Counted from the first letter of the stretch, positions 8,674 to 17,020 are shown. The stretch is DNA of 38,933 nt from CALSMU01 sp963926405 (GCA_963926405.1 CAWUXI010000001.1:1-38933); one strand, 5' to 3'. Notes: generated by a model from the sequence alone, not told the origin. Program-made: numbers and translations.

Positions 8674-9666
8674 TTATTCTCTATCTAACTTATATTTTGA
8701 AACATCCATTCCAAAAGAAAGTCCTTTTGACTCAATTAAGTCTTCCAACTCAGTCAATGACTTTTTACCAAAGTTTCTAAATTTCAACAAATCATTTTTG
8801 TTGTAAGAAACTAATTCTCCTAGAGTTTCAACATCTGCAGCTTTCAAGCAATTTAACGCTCTAACAGACAAGTCCATATCGACCAATCTTGTTTTAAGTA
8901 ACTGACGCATATGCAAAGAAGTTTCATCAAACTCTTCAGAATCAGCTCTTTCATCGTCATCCAATGTGATTCTCTCATCTGAGAATAATTGGAAGTGGTG
9001 AATTAAAATTCTTGCTGATTCCTTTAAAGCATCTTTAGGATTTATTGATCCATCCGTATCAATTTCCATTACTAATTTCTCGTAATCCGTTTTTTGCTCA
9101 ACACGAAAGTTCTCTATAGAATACTTAACGTTTTTAATCGGAGTAAAAATTGAATCAATAAAAATAGTTCCTACAGATGCATTCGTCAATTTGTTTTCTT
9201 CAGAAGGAACATATCCTCTACCCTTAATAATGGTAATTTCAATATTCAATTTCACTGAAGACTCCATGTGACAAAGTACATGATCCGGGTTTAAAACCTG
9301 AAATGCAGATGTAAACTTTCCTATGTCTCCTGCAGTCAAGGTCTCTTGACCTGATGATGTAATAACAACTTTTTCGTAATCAGTATCCTCAATTTGTCTT
9401 TTGAAACGTACTTGTTTCAAATTCAAAATTATTTCAGTTACATCTTCAACCACACCCTTAATAGTTGCAAATTCATGATCAACCCCTTCTATTTTAATAG
9501 AAGCAATTGCAAACCCTTCTAAAGAGTTTAAAAGAATTCTTCTAAGTGCGTTACCAACTGTGATGCCATATCCTGGTTCAAGTGGACGAAACTCAAATTT
9601 TCCATGATAGTCCGTAGAATCTATCATGATTACTTTATCTGGTTTTTGGAAATCTAAAATTGCCAT
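8674..9666 (-). CDS. rpoA: DNA-directed RNA polymerase subunit alpha
   Basis: 330 residues, normal length. The N-terminal domain (about 1-235) dimerises and nucleates assembly of beta and beta-prime; the motif GNALRRILL near residue 38 is the dimer signature. An acidic linker follows. The C-terminal domain (about 255-320) contacts upstream DNA and activators; its DNA-facing residues Arg269, Asn272, Cys273 and Lys275 keep the spacing known from E. coli (265, 268, 269, 271). It lies between rpsD and rplQ as in other bacteria, which ties polymerase and ribosome supply together. Confidence 0.98.
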   Translation of the reverse strand: MAILDFQKPDKVIMIDSTDYHGKFEFRPLEPGYGITVGNALRRILLNSLEGFAIASIKIEGVDHEFATIKGVVEDVTEIILNLKQVRFKRQIEDTDYEKVVITSSGQETLTAGDIGKFTSAFQVLNPDHVLCHMESSVKLNIEITIIKGRGYVPSEENKLTNASVGTIFIDSIFTPIKNVKYSIENFRVEQKTDYEKLVMEIDTDGSINPKDALKESARILIHHFQLFSDERITLDDDERADSEEFDETSLHMRQLLKTRLVDMDLSVRALNCLKAADVETLGELVSYNKNDLLKFRNFGKKSLTELEDLIESKGLSFGMDVSKYKLDRE

Positions 9667-9695
9667 TTTTATAGTTTTAATTTTGTTAGCCTCTA

Positions 9696-10298
9696 TTATT
9701 TAGAGTACAATTCAACGATAAGTTGCTCTTTAATATTTTCTGGAATCTGATCTCTTGTAGGAATAATTTTCACCTCTCCTGACATTTCACTAGAGTTCCA
9801 ATCTAACCAATCATAAGAAGTTCTATTCGCTAATGATACAGTTAATTTTTCTAATGATTTAGACTTTTCACGAACTGCTATAACTTCTCCGACCTTAATT
9901 GAGTAAGAAGGTATATTAACAATTTCACCATTTACTGTTATGTGTCTATGAGAAACAAATTGACGAGCTGCGTCTCTAGTAGGAGCAATTCCTAATCTAT
10001 AGACAACATTGTCTAATCGTGATTCACACAATTGAAGTAACAGTTCACCTGTAATACCAGATTTAGAACTTGCTTTTTTAAATAGGTTAGAAAATTGACG
10101 TTCTAAAATACCGTAAGTGTATTTTGCTTTTTGCTTTTCAGCTAATTGAACTGCATATTCAGATTGTTTTCCTCTTCTTCTACCTTGTCCGTGCATCCCT
10201 GGAGGATAATTTTTCTTCTCCAAAGTTTTATCAGCACCAAAAATAGGGTCCTTGAATTTTCTTGCAATCTTCGATTTGGGTCCTGTGTACCTTGCCAT
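9696..10298 (-). CDS. rpsD: 30S ribosomal protein uS4
   Basis: 200 residues. This primary 16S rRNA-binding protein starts 30S assembly at the 5' domain and helps translational fidelity. The N-terminal extension MARYTGPKSKIARKF lacks the cysteines that bind zinc in some homologues, so this is the zinc-free form. The S4 RNA-binding domain is clear at about 90-155 with RLDNVVYRLG and RQFVSHRHITVNG. In E. coli S4 represses the alpha operon; no pseudoknot of that type was sought or is obvious here. It sits 21 bases after rpsK. Confidence 0.97.
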   Translation of the reverse strand: MARYTGPKSKIARKFKDPIFGADKTLEKKNYPPGMHGQGRRRGKQSEYAVQLAEKQKAKYTYGILERQFSNLFKKASSKSGITGELLLQLCESRLDNVVYRLGIAPTRDAARQFVSHRHITVNGEIVNIPSYSIKVGEVIAVREKSKSLEKLTVSLANRTSYDWLDWNSSEMSGEVKIIPTRDQIPENIKEQLIVELYSK

Positions 10299-10319
10299 CT
10301 TATAATAATTTTCTAATAA

Positions 10320-10703
10320 TTAAACTCTACGTCTTTTCGGTGGACGACAACCATTATGAGGTTGAGGTGTAACATCATTAATCTCTGTTACCTCAATTCC
10401 ATTGTTATGAAGAGAACGGATAGCAGACTCTCTACCGGATCCAGGTCCTTTTACATAAACTTTAACTTTACGTAATCCAAAATCAAATGCTTCCTTCGCA
10501 CAATCTTCAGCTGCTACTTGTGCAGCATAAGGTGTATTCTTTTTAGATCCTCTAAATCCCATTTTACCGGCAGAAGACCAAGATATTACCTGACCGCTTG
10601 CGTTACATAATGATATGATAACGTTATTAAATGAAGCCTGAATGTGAGCTTGTCCAACAGGATCAACTTTAACTTTCTTCTTCTTTTTTACTGACTTAGC
10701 CAT
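10320..10703 (-). CDS. rpsK: 30S ribosomal protein uS11
   Basis: 127 residues, normal length. It lies on the 30S platform near the mRNA exit and the E site. The lysine-rich start (AKSVKKKKKVKVD) is followed by the S11 core, with AHIQASFNNVIIS near 19-31, the GSKKNTPYAAQ motif near 53-63 and the C-terminal signature GCRPPKRRRV. It is 15 bases downstream of rpsM in the usual rpsM-rpsK-rpsD-rpoA-rplQ order. Confidence 0.97.
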   Translation of the reverse strand: MAKSVKKKKKVKVDPVGQAHIQASFNNVIISLCNASGQVISWSSAGKMGFRGSKKNTPYAAQVAAEDCAKEAFDFGLRKVKVYVKGPGSGRESAIRSLHNNGIEVTEINDVTPQPHNGCRPPKRRRV

Positions 10704-10718
10704 AATTAAGCTTATTTA

Positions 10719-11096
10719 TTACTTCGTTGCTTTTTTCTTGTTAGCAACAGTTTTTCTTTTTCCTTTTCTAGTTCTAGCGTTGTTTTTTGTTCTTTGGCCG
10801 CGCAAAGGTAAGCCATTTCTATGACGTATCCCTCTTTGACACCCAATATCCATTAAACGCTTGATATTCAACTGAATCTCAGAGCGTAAAGATCCTTCAA
10901 CCTTATACTCCTCTGATATCACATTACGGATTGCTCCGATCTGATCATCGTTCCATTCGTCTACCTTAATGTTTTCGTCTACACCTGCTTTAGCTAATAT
11001 TTTAGCTGCTGTGCTTCTACCAATACCGTAGATGTAAGTTAAACTTATTACACCTCTCTTATTTTTTGGTACATCTATTCCTGCAATTCTTGCCAT
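10719..11096 (-). CDS. rpsM: 30S ribosomal protein uS13
   Basis: 125 residues. It forms bridges between the 30S head and the 50S subunit and touches the P-site tRNA through its C-terminal tail. MARIAGIDVP at the start, the helix-hairpin-helix IYGIGRSTAAKIL and the signature RHRNGLPLRGQRTKNNARTR are all present. The tail ends in a run of lysines. It directly follows rpmJ, 15 bases away. Confidence 0.97.
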   Translation of the reverse strand: MARIAGIDVPKNKRGVISLTYIYGIGRSTAAKILAKAGVDENIKVDEWNDDQIGAIRNVISEEYKVEGSLRSEIQLNIKRLMDIGCQRGIRHRNGLPLRGQRTKNNARTRKGKRKTVANKKKATK

Positions 11097-11111
11097 AATA
11101 CTTACTGTTTT

Positions 11112-11228
11112 CTATCCTTGACGTTGTTTGAATTTAGGATTCTTTTTGTTAATAACGTACAATCTACCTTTTCTGCGTACAATTTTACAGTCGGCTGATC
11201 TTTTCTTTACTGATGCTCTTACTTTCAT
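11112..11228 (-). CDS. rpmJ: 50S ribosomal protein bL36, zinc-free form
   Basis: A 38-residue protein translated directly from the ATG at 11228 to the TAG at 11112. It begins MKVRASVKKRSADCKIVRR and ends NKKNPKFKQRQG, matching bL36 along its whole length. Zinc-binding L36 proteins have three cysteines and a histidine; only Cys14 remains here, so this is the C-minus variant usual in this phylum. It lies between infA (33 bases) and rpsM (15 bases), its standard place. Confidence 0.96.
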   Translation of the reverse strand: MKVRASVKKRSADCKIVRRKGRLYVINKKNPKFKQRQG

Positions 11229-11261
11229 CTCTTTTGTTTTATGTATTCCGATTCGTCCAGA

Positions 11262-11480
11262 TTACTTATATCTGAACGAGATTCTTCCTTTTGTTAAATC
11301 GTATGGCGACATCTCTACCTTTACTTTATCTCCAGGAAGGATGCGAATATAGTGCATTCTCATCTTTCCTGAAATATGAGCAGTAAGAATATGTCCATTT
11401 TCCAACTCTACACGAAACATTGCATTTGACAACGCTTCGATAATTGTTCCATCTTGCTCTATAGATGCTTGTTTAGCCAT
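11262..11480 (-). CDS. infA: Translation initiation factor IF-1
   Basis: 72 residues, the family's usual length. IF-1 is an S1-type OB-fold protein that blocks the A site of the 30S subunit during initiation and stimulates IF-2 and IF-3. The motifs IEQDGTIIEALSNAMFRVEL, HISGKMRMHYIRILPGD and SPYDLTKGRISFR span the whole fold. It starts one base after the map stop codon, so the two are probably translationally coupled. Confidence 0.97.
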   Translation of the reverse strand: MAKQASIEQDGTIIEALSNAMFRVELENGHILTAHISGKMRMHYIRILPGDKVKVEMSPYDLTKGRISFRYK

Positions 11481-11481
11481 T

Positions 11482-12258
11482 CTAATTTTTATTTAATACT
11501 TCTTCAATATATTTAAATGTTGACAAAACTTCTGCTTTACCTTTTGATATTGCCACGTCATGTTCAAAATGAGCCGATGGTTTTCTGTCTTTCGTGACAA
11601 TTGTCCATCCATCCTCTAATTGAGACACTTCCTTAAGTCCCAAATTAATCATTGGTTCGATAGCGATAACTAAACCTTCTTTCATTTTTAGTCCTCTACC
11701 TCTCCTACCATAATTTGGCACTTCTGGTTTTTCGTGCAAGCCTCTCCCTAACCCATGACCTACTAATTCTCTAACGACACTATATCCATTATCTTCTGCG
11801 TGTTTTTGAATGGCATACCCAATATCGCCAATTCTATTGCCTGATACCGCTGCTTCTACAGCTTTATTCAAACATTCTTTGGTTACTTCAAGTAGTTTAT
11901 GAATCTCTGGCGTTACCTCTCCGATTTCGAAGGTGTAAGCTGAATCTCCATAAAACCCATTCATCAACGTTCCGCAATCGACAGATAAAATATCTCCATC
12001 TATCAGTGGTTTGTTATTTGGAACTCCGTGAACAACTGCTTCATTTACCGAAGTACATAAAGTATTCGGAAATCCACCGTATCCTAAGAATCCAGGTTCA
12101 GCCCCATTATCGCGAATAAACTCTTCTGCAATTTTATCTAATTGAAGAGTAGTTACACCCGGTTTAATGAGCTTAGCAACTTCTGCTAAAGTTTTTCCAA
12201 CAAGCAAAGAACTTTCTCTTAATAGTTCAATTTCTTCTTTAGTCTTATAGAAAACCAT
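11482..12258 (-). CDS. map: Methionine aminopeptidase, type I
   Basis: 258 residues. It removes the initiator methionine from nascent proteins. The five metal ligands are Asp94 (SVDCG), Asp105 (GDSA), His168 (GHGLG), Glu201 (IEPM) and Glu232 (FEHD); His77 lies in the VVHGVP active-site segment. There is no N-terminal zinc-finger extension, as expected for a bacterial type Ia enzyme. It lies between secY and infA, and adk is not between secY and map. A TAATTTTG sequence precedes the ATG by five bases but lies at the end of secY and may be coincidence. Confidence 0.97.
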   Translation of the reverse strand: MVFYKTKEEIELLRESSLLVGKTLAEVAKLIKPGVTTLQLDKIAEEFIRDNGAEPGFLGYGGFPNTLCTSVNEAVVHGVPNNKPLIDGDILSVDCGTLMNGFYGDSAYTFEIGEVTPEIHKLLEVTKECLNKAVEAAVSGNRIGDIGYAIQKHAEDNGYSVVRELVGHGLGRGLHEKPEVPNYGRRGRGLKMKEGLVIAIEPMINLGLKEVSQLEDGWTIVTKDRKPSAHFEHDVAISKGKAEVLSTFKYIEEVLNKN

Positions 12259-12268
12259 ACGACCAAAA

Positions 12269-13594
12269 TTAAAGCGATTGCTGCATCGACACTGCCGATG
12301 AAGTAGAACGCCCTTTTATTCTTCCTCCTTTCATTAATCCATCATAATGACGGTTTAATAAATGACTTTCAATTTGCTGCAATGTATCTAAAACAACACC
12401 TACCATAATTAACAATGACGTACCTCCAAAGAAGTAAGCAAATGACTGGCTAATATCCGCGTTCATAGCGAATGCAGGTAAAATAGCTATAAATCCTAAA
12501 AATATTGAACCTGGTAATACCAATCTAGATAATAATGAATCAATAAATTCTGAAGTTTTTCTTCCTGGTTTAACCCCTGGAATAAATGAACCTCCTCTTT
12601 TTAACTCATCGGCCATTTGATTTGGATTCATCATCATTGCTGTATAGAAATACGTAAACACTACAATCAATAAAAAGAATGTAAAGTTGTACCAAAACCC
12701 TTTCATGTTAGCAAATTCGACTCCTAATTCTGTCCCTTGAAAAATCATTGATGGCAAAAACATTAATGCTTGTGCAAAAATGATCGGCATTACCCCCGCT
12801 TGATTAATTTTTAACGGAATATAACTTCTTTGTCCACCTGCAACCGCTTGTCTTGTTCCTCTTCCAATTACTCTTTTTGCAGTTTGAATAGGAATCCGAC
12901 GTGTACCTTGTACCAGTAATACCGTTGCCAGTATTACGAAAAGCAAAACAACCAGTTCAACTAACAATATAACCATACCACCGTTAGTTACTTTCGCTCC
13001 TAACTCTTGTAAGAATGCCCCTGGTAAGTTAGCTACAATACCTATAGTAATTATCAATGATATTCCGTTTCCTAATCCTCTATCAGTAATTCTTTCTCCT
13101 AACCATGTTACGAACATAGTACCAGCTGTAAGAATCATTAATGTTTGTATCCACCATAAAACAGAAGGATCAGCTACACCTGCCAAAGCAAATTGTGAGA
13201 CATAAGCTGGAGCTTGAAATAAACAAATTACTATTGTTAAGTACCGTGTATATTGATTGATTTTCTTTCGTCCACTTTCTCCTTCTTTTTGAAGTTTCTG
13301 TACTACTGGAACCGCCATACCCAATAATTGCATAACAATCGAAGCAGATATATAAGGCATAATTCCCAACGCCATAACAGAAGCACGTGAAAATGCACCA
13401 CCTGCAAACATATTGATAAGACTTAAGATTCCACCATCCGCAGCTTGAGAATTAAGTGCTGCAGTATCTACTCCAGGTAGAACAATAAAAGAACCTATTC
13501 TATACACTAGGATTAACCCTAGAGTATAAATAATTCTTTTTCTGAGTTCTGCAACTGCCCAAATGTGTTTTAATGTTGTAATCAATCCTTTCAT
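12269..13594 (-). CDS. secY: Protein translocase subunit SecY
   Basis: 441 residues. SecY is the pore of the SecYEG channel in the inner membrane, which exports proteins including the signal-peptide-bearing adhesins of this window. About ten hydrophobic segments are visible. The N-terminal part includes RIGSFIVLPGVD, and TM2 is preceded by the FAGGAFSRASVMALGIMPYI signature. The basic cytoplasmic loop GRGTRQAVAGGQRSYIPLKI is at about 243-262. The C-terminal cytoplasmic GGTSLLIMVGVVLDT and DGLMKGGRIKGR segments are present. It follows rplO by 16 bases as in the spc operon of most bacteria. Confidence 0.98.
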   Translation of the reverse strand: MKGLITTLKHIWAVAELRKRIIYTLGLILVYRIGSFIVLPGVDTAALNSQAADGGILSLINMFAGGAFSRASVMALGIMPYISASIVMQLLGMAVPVVQKLQKEGESGRKKINQYTRYLTIVICLFQAPAYVSQFALAGVADPSVLWWIQTLMILTAGTMFVTWLGERITDRGLGNGISLIITIGIVANLPGAFLQELGAKVTNGGMVILLVELVVLLFVILATVLLVQGTRRIPIQTAKRVIGRGTRQAVAGGQRSYIPLKINQAGVMPIIFAQALMFLPSMIFQGTELGVEFANMKGFWYNFTFFLLIVVFTYFYTAMMMNPNQMADELKRGGSFIPGVKPGRKTSEFIDSLLSRLVLPGSIFLGFIAILPAFAMNADISQSFAYFFGGTSLLIMVGVVLDTLQQIESHLLNRHYDGLMKGGRIKGRSTSSAVSMQQSL

Positions 13595-13610
13595 CCAAGT
13601 AAAGTATAAC

Positions 13611-14057
13611 TTATATTACTTCTGCTGTACCTCCTGCTGCTTCAATAGCTGCTTTAGCCGTAGCAGAAAATCCGTTGGCTTTAATACCAATTTTTGATTT
13701 CAGCTCACCTCTTCCCAAAATCTTCACTAAATCGTTCTTACTGATAAGTCCGTTTTCAATTAGGGTTTCTGGAGTTATTTCTTTTACCTTCTTTGAATCT
13801 ATTAACGTTTGAATAGCATCTAAGTTGATACCTTTATATTCAACACGATTTATGTTTGTAAATCCAAATTTAGGAACTCTTCTCTGAAGAGGCATTTGAC
13901 CACCTTCAAATCCAATTTTAGTGCTATAACCTGATCTAGATTTAGCTCCGTTGTGTCCTCTTGTTGCAGTTCCTCCATGTCCAGAACCTTGCCCTCTTGC
14001 AATTCTCTTTCTATTCTTAGTGGAACCTTCTGCAGGTTTTAAATTATGTAATTTCAT
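13611..14057 (-). CDS. rplO: 50S ribosomal protein uL15
   Basis: 148 residues. It binds 23S rRNA late in 50S assembly. The glycine- and arginine-rich N-terminal extension (AEGSTKNRKRIARGQGSGHG) penetrates the rRNA. The core includes GFEGGQMPLQRRVPKFGF near residues 49-66. It sits between rpmD and secY, its standard place in the spc operon. Confidence 0.96.
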   Translation of the reverse strand: MKLHNLKPAEGSTKNRKRIARGQGSGHGGTATRGHNGAKSRSGYSTKIGFEGGQMPLQRRVPKFGFTNINRVEYKGINLDAIQTLIDSKKVKEITPETLIENGLISKNDLVKILGRGELKSKIGIKANGFSATAKAAIEAAGGTAEVI

Positions 14058-14077
14058 TTCTATAATTCTTTTGTAGT

Positions 14078-14263
14078 TTAATCTACAATTTTCACTAAAT
14101 GTCCAATCTTCTTTACCATTCCTACAATCTGAGGAGTGGCTTCGTGCTCAATAACTTTATGCATGCTACCTTTTTTGGTAAACCCAAGAGCTTCTAATGT
14201 GAGCTTTTGTCTCATCGGTCTATTGATTCCACTTTTGTATTGTTTTACTTTAATCTTTGCCAT
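14078..14263 (-). CDS. rpmD: 50S ribosomal protein uL30
   Basis: 61 residues, complete. The signature region GINRPMRQKLTLEALGFTKK and the following HKVIEHEATPQIVGMVKKI segment match bacterial uL30 from end to end. It lies between rpsE (14 bases) and rplO (20 bases) in the spc operon order. Confidence 0.95.
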   Translation of the reverse strand: MAKIKVKQYKSGINRPMRQKLTLEALGFTKKGSMHKVIEHEATPQIVGMVKKIGHLVKIVD

Positions 14264-14277
14264 CGCTCTAACTATTA

Positions 14278-14796
14278 TTATCCGTTAAATACTTTATCTA
14301 AAGAAACTCCTCTTTGATATGCTACTGCATTCGCATCACGCATCTTAGATAAAGCATCTATTGTAGCCTTCACTACATTGTGAGGGTTTGAAGAACCTTG
14401 CGATTTTGCTAGTACATTATGAATACCTGCACTCTCTAAAACTGCACGCATTGCACCACCTGCGATAACTCCGGTACCTTCAGAAGCTGGTTTCAAAAAC
14501 ACTCTACCTCCATCAGCCTTACCATATTGAGTGTGAGGAACAGTATTATTAATAACTGGAACTTTGATAAGGTTCTTTTTAGCATTATCGATAGCTTTAG
14601 AAATTGCCTCTACTACCTCTTTTGCTTTTCCCTTCCCATGACCTACAGTGCCATTCTCGTCTCCAACAACAACAATTGCTGAAAAACTAAATGTTCTACC
14701 ACCTTTTGTGACTTTAGTTACACGGTTAATTGCAACTAACTTGTCTTTCAACTCGATATCTGCTGACTTAACGTTTTTTATCTTTGATTCTGCCAT
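14278..14796 (-). CDS. rpsE: 30S ribosomal protein uS5
   Basis: 172 residues. It helps translational accuracy and mRNA unwinding at the entry channel. The N-terminal double-stranded RNA-binding-like domain has INRVTKVTKGGRTFSFSAIV (about 24-43), and the GHGKGKAKEVVEAI segment follows. The C-terminal domain has the GGAMRAVLESAGIHNVLAKS motif. It starts five bases after the rplR stop codon. Confidence 0.97.
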   Translation of the reverse strand: MAESKIKNVKSADIELKDKLVAINRVTKVTKGGRTFSFSAIVVVGDENGTVGHGKGKAKEVVEAISKAIDNAKKNLIKVPVINNTVPHTQYGKADGGRVFLKPASEGTGVIAGGAMRAVLESAGIHNVLAKSQGSSNPHNVVKATIDALSKMRDANAVAYQRGVSLDKVFNG

Positions 14797-14801
14797 TTCT
14801 A

Positions 14802-15155
14802 TTAAAATTTAATACCTTCTTCTCTAGCTGCTTCTGCTAAAGCTTTTACTCTCCCGTGATATAAGTAACCGTTTCTGTCAAAAACTACAGATTCAAATCC
14901 TGCTTTTTTTGCTATTCCTCCGATTTCCTTTCCTATAAGGGTAGCTTGATCAGTTTTATTAACTTTTTGCGCTGCAGCATTCTTCACTGAAGATGCTGAT
15001 CCCAATGTTACTCCTGATACATCATCAATTAATTGAGCATAAATTTGCTTATTACTTCTGTATACAGACAACCTTGGTCTTGAAGATGTTCCCGTAACTG
15101 TCTTACGGATTCTTCTTTTAATTCTGATTCTTCTATCTTCTCTCGATAAAGCCAT
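14802..15155 (-). CDS. rplR: 50S ribosomal protein uL18
   Basis: 117 residues. It binds 5S rRNA together with uL5. RRIRIKRRIRKTVTGTSSRP at the N-terminus and the C-terminal FDRNGYLYHGRVKALAEAAR motif are diagnostic. It lies 28 bases after rplF and immediately before rpsE. Confidence 0.96.
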   Translation of the reverse strand: MALSREDRRIRIKRRIRKTVTGTSSRPRLSVYRSNKQIYAQLIDDVSGVTLGSASSVKNAAAQKVNKTDQATLIGKEIGGIAKKAGFESVVFDRNGYLYHGRVKALAEAAREEGIKF

Positions 15156-15183
15156 AACTATTGCTTTTATTATTCAAATCTTA

Positions 15184-15735
15184 TTACCCGGCAGTTTTAC
15201 CTGCTTTCTTTCTTACTTCTTCTCCTTTAAATCGAACACCTTTTCCTTTATAAGGTTCAGGCTTTCTAAAAGAACGAATCTTGGCAGCAACTTGACCAAC
15301 AAGTTGTTTGTCCATAGACTCTAATTTTATTCCTGGGTTTTTCCCCTTTTCTGATAAAGTAGTTACCGTAACTTCTGTTGGGATTTCAAAAATAATTGGA
15401 TGAGAATATCCAAGCGCTAACTCCAATAACTGACCTGAGTTTTTCGCTCTATAACCAACACCAACTAATTCTTGTTCGATAGAATAACCGTTAGAAACTC
15501 CTTCAACCATATTTGCAATCAAAGCACGAGATAACCCGTGTTGAGCTTTATGGTCTTTAGATTCACTAGGTCTTGTAACTTCAAGTATTCCATCAGTAAT
15601 TGACACTTTCAAATCTGAATAAATCTTTTCCGATAACTCACCTAATTTTCCTTTTACAGAAACAGTGTTGTCATCAGCGATGTTAATTTCAACTCCTTCC
15701 GGAATAGTAATTATTGCTTTTCCAATTCTAGACAT
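15184..15735 (-). CDS. rplF: 50S ribosomal protein uL6, with an unusual perfect Shine-Dalgarno
   Basis: 183 residues. It lies near the factor-binding site of the 50S subunit. MSRIGKAIITIPEGVEI opens the protein, and the C-terminal signature PEPYKGKGVRFKGEEVRKKAGK is near the end. Two similar domains of about 80 residues are present, as in the family. The start is supported by AGGAGG seven bases upstream of the ATG, in the 19-base gap after rpsH. This is the only perfect Shine-Dalgarno that I see in the ribosomal cluster. Confidence 0.97.
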   Translation of the reverse strand: MSRIGKAIITIPEGVEINIADDNTVSVKGKLGELSEKIYSDLKVSITDGILEVTRPSESKDHKAQHGLSRALIANMVEGVSNGYSIEQELVGVGYRAKNSGQLLELALGYSHPIIFEIPTEVTVTTLSEKGKNPGIKLESMDKQLVGQVAAKIRSFRKPEPYKGKGVRFKGEEVRKKAGKTAG

Positions 15736-15742
15736 TTTCTTT

Positions 15743-15748
15743 CCTCCT
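15743..15748 (-). promoter_or_regulatory. rplF: Perfect Shine-Dalgarno (AGGAGG) before rplF
   Basis: On the minus strand TTAGGAGGAAAGAAA precedes the rplF ATG, with seven bases between AGGAGG and ATG. Neighbouring genes have A/T-rich leaders without such a site, as expected in Bacteroidota, where the 16S anti-Shine-Dalgarno is largely masked. Confidence 0.7.
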
Positions 15749-15754
15749 AATTAA

Positions 15755-16156
15755 TTAATGAACGTAGCATAAAACTTCACCACCGACATTCTCTGTTGCT
15801 GCTTCTTTATTAGAGATAACTCCCATAGAAGTAGACAAAATTGCAATTCCCAATCCATTAAGAACTCTTGGCAATTCCTTAGCTCCTTTATAATCTCTTA
15901 ATCCAGGCTTACTAATTCTTGTCAATTCCGTAATTGCATTCTTTTTTGTTTGAGGATGATACTTCAAAGCAATTTTAATAATTCCTTGTTTATCATCATC
16001 GATAAACTTATAGTTTAATATATAACCTTTATCCATAAGGATTTTAGTTATCTCTTTCTTCATGTTCGACGCAGGTACTTCTACGACTTTGTGTCCTGCA
16101 GAAATTGCATTTCTAAGTCTGGTTAAGTAATCTGCTATTGGATCAGTAACTTTCAT
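15755..16156 (-). CDS. rpsH: 30S ribosomal protein uS8
   Basis: 133 residues. It binds the central domain of 16S rRNA and in E. coli represses the spc operon. The N-terminal DPIADYLTRLRNAISAGHK motif and the C-terminal LNGLGIAILSTSMGVISNKEA motif, which carries the RNA-binding loop, are present. It follows rpsN by 21 bases. Confidence 0.97.
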   Translation of the reverse strand: MKVTDPIADYLTRLRNAISAGHKVVEVPASNMKKEITKILMDKGYILNYKFIDDDKQGIIKIALKYHPQTKKNAITELTRISKPGLRDYKGAKELPRVLNGLGIAILSTSMGVISNKEAATENVGGEVLCYVH

Positions 16157-16177
16157 TCTTTTCTCTAATTATCTATT

Positions 16178-16465
16178 TTACCAACTTGCTTTTCTAACTC
16201 CTGGTATTAAACCTGAGTTAGCCATTTCTCTAAAAGTAACACGAGATATTCCAAATTGTCTCATATAGCCTCTCGGTCTTCCGGTCAGTTGACATCTGTT
16301 ATGCTTTCTTATAGCCATTGAGTTTTTTGGAAGTTTTTGTAATGCTAACATAGCATCCCAATCCCCTTTATTCGCTAATTTTCTTAACTCCTCTCTTTTC
16401 GCTGCATATCGGTCAGTAAGTTTTGCTCTCTTAACTTCCCTTGCTTTCATTGATTCTTTAGCCAT
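16178..16465 (-). CDS. rpsN: 30S ribosomal protein uS14, zinc-free form
   Basis: 95 residues; homologues start either here or at Met6 (MKAREVKR), and I keep the longer start because MAKESMKAREVKR is usual in this phylum. It is part of the 30S head. The C-terminal region CQLTGRPRGYMRQFGISRVT and the end GVRKASW are diagnostic. Only one cysteine (Cys58) is present, so the zinc ribbon of the short C-plus form is absent. It starts five bases after rplE. Confidence 0.96.
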   Translation of the reverse strand: MAKESMKAREVKRAKLTDRYAAKREELRKLANKGDWDAMLALQKLPKNSMAIRKHNRCQLTGRPRGYMRQFGISRVTFREMANSGLIPGVRKASW

Positions 16466-16470
16466 CTCTC

Positions 16471-17019
16471 TTATTTTTTTGCGAATGGAAATCCAAATTC
16501 TACTAATAACGCTTTCCCTTCTTCGTTAGTCTTAGCAGTAGTTACAATTGTAACATCCATACCTAACATTTTATTAACTTTATCAATATCAATTTCTGGA
16601 AAGATAATGTGTTCTGTAATACCCACGGTAAAGTTTCCTCTACCATCTCCCTTAGAGTTAACCCCTCTAAAATCTCTTGTTCTTGGTAAAGCAACAGAAA
16701 TAAATCTATCCAAAAATTCATACATTTTCGTTCTTCTTAACGTAACCTTCGTGCCAATTGGCATTCCTTTACGTAATTTGAAGTTCGAAATATCTTTTTT
16801 CGAATTAACAATAAGCACTTTTTGCCCTGTAATTAACATCAATTCTTCAGCTGCAGTTTGCACTAATTTTTTATCAGATACTGCATCACCAATTCCTTGG
16901 CTAATTACAATCTTTTCGATTCTTGGAACTTCCATGATCGATTTGTACTCAAATTTTTTCTGTAGAGCTGGAACAACTTCGTTCCTATATGTTTCTCTAA
17001 GTCTTGGTTGATAGCTCAT
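16471..17019 (-). CDS. rplE: 50S ribosomal protein uL5
   Basis: 182 residues. It binds 5S rRNA and contacts the P-site tRNA. The signature IEKIVISQGIGDAVSDKK is near 34-51, LRKGMPIGTKVTLRR follows near 82-96, and the C-terminal segment contains GITEHIIFPEI. The ATG lies one base after the rplX stop; a partial AGGAG-like sequence lies in the tail of rplX. Confidence 0.97.
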   Translation of the reverse strand: MSYQPRLRETYRNEVVPALQKKFEYKSIMEVPRIEKIVISQGIGDAVSDKKLVQTAAEELMLITGQKVLIVNSKKDISNFKLRKGMPIGTKVTLRRTKMYEFLDRFISVALPRTRDFRGVNSKGDGRGNFTVGITEHIIFPEIDIDKVNKMLGMDVTIVTTAKTNEEGKALLVEFGFPFAKK

Positions 17020-17020
17020 A

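Noticed and set aside
12259..12268. TAATTTTG five bases before map as an internal promoter
   Set aside because: The -7 motif has only six fixed bases and occurs by chance in AT-rich DNA; it lies in the secY tail with no -33 element.
16607..17011. Plus-strand ORFs inside ribosomal and fusA genes (for example 8024-8335, 16607-17011, 20302-20721, 24154-24669)
   Set aside because: They lie antisense to well-identified genes, have low-complexity Ser/Leu/Phe-rich translations and no support of their own.
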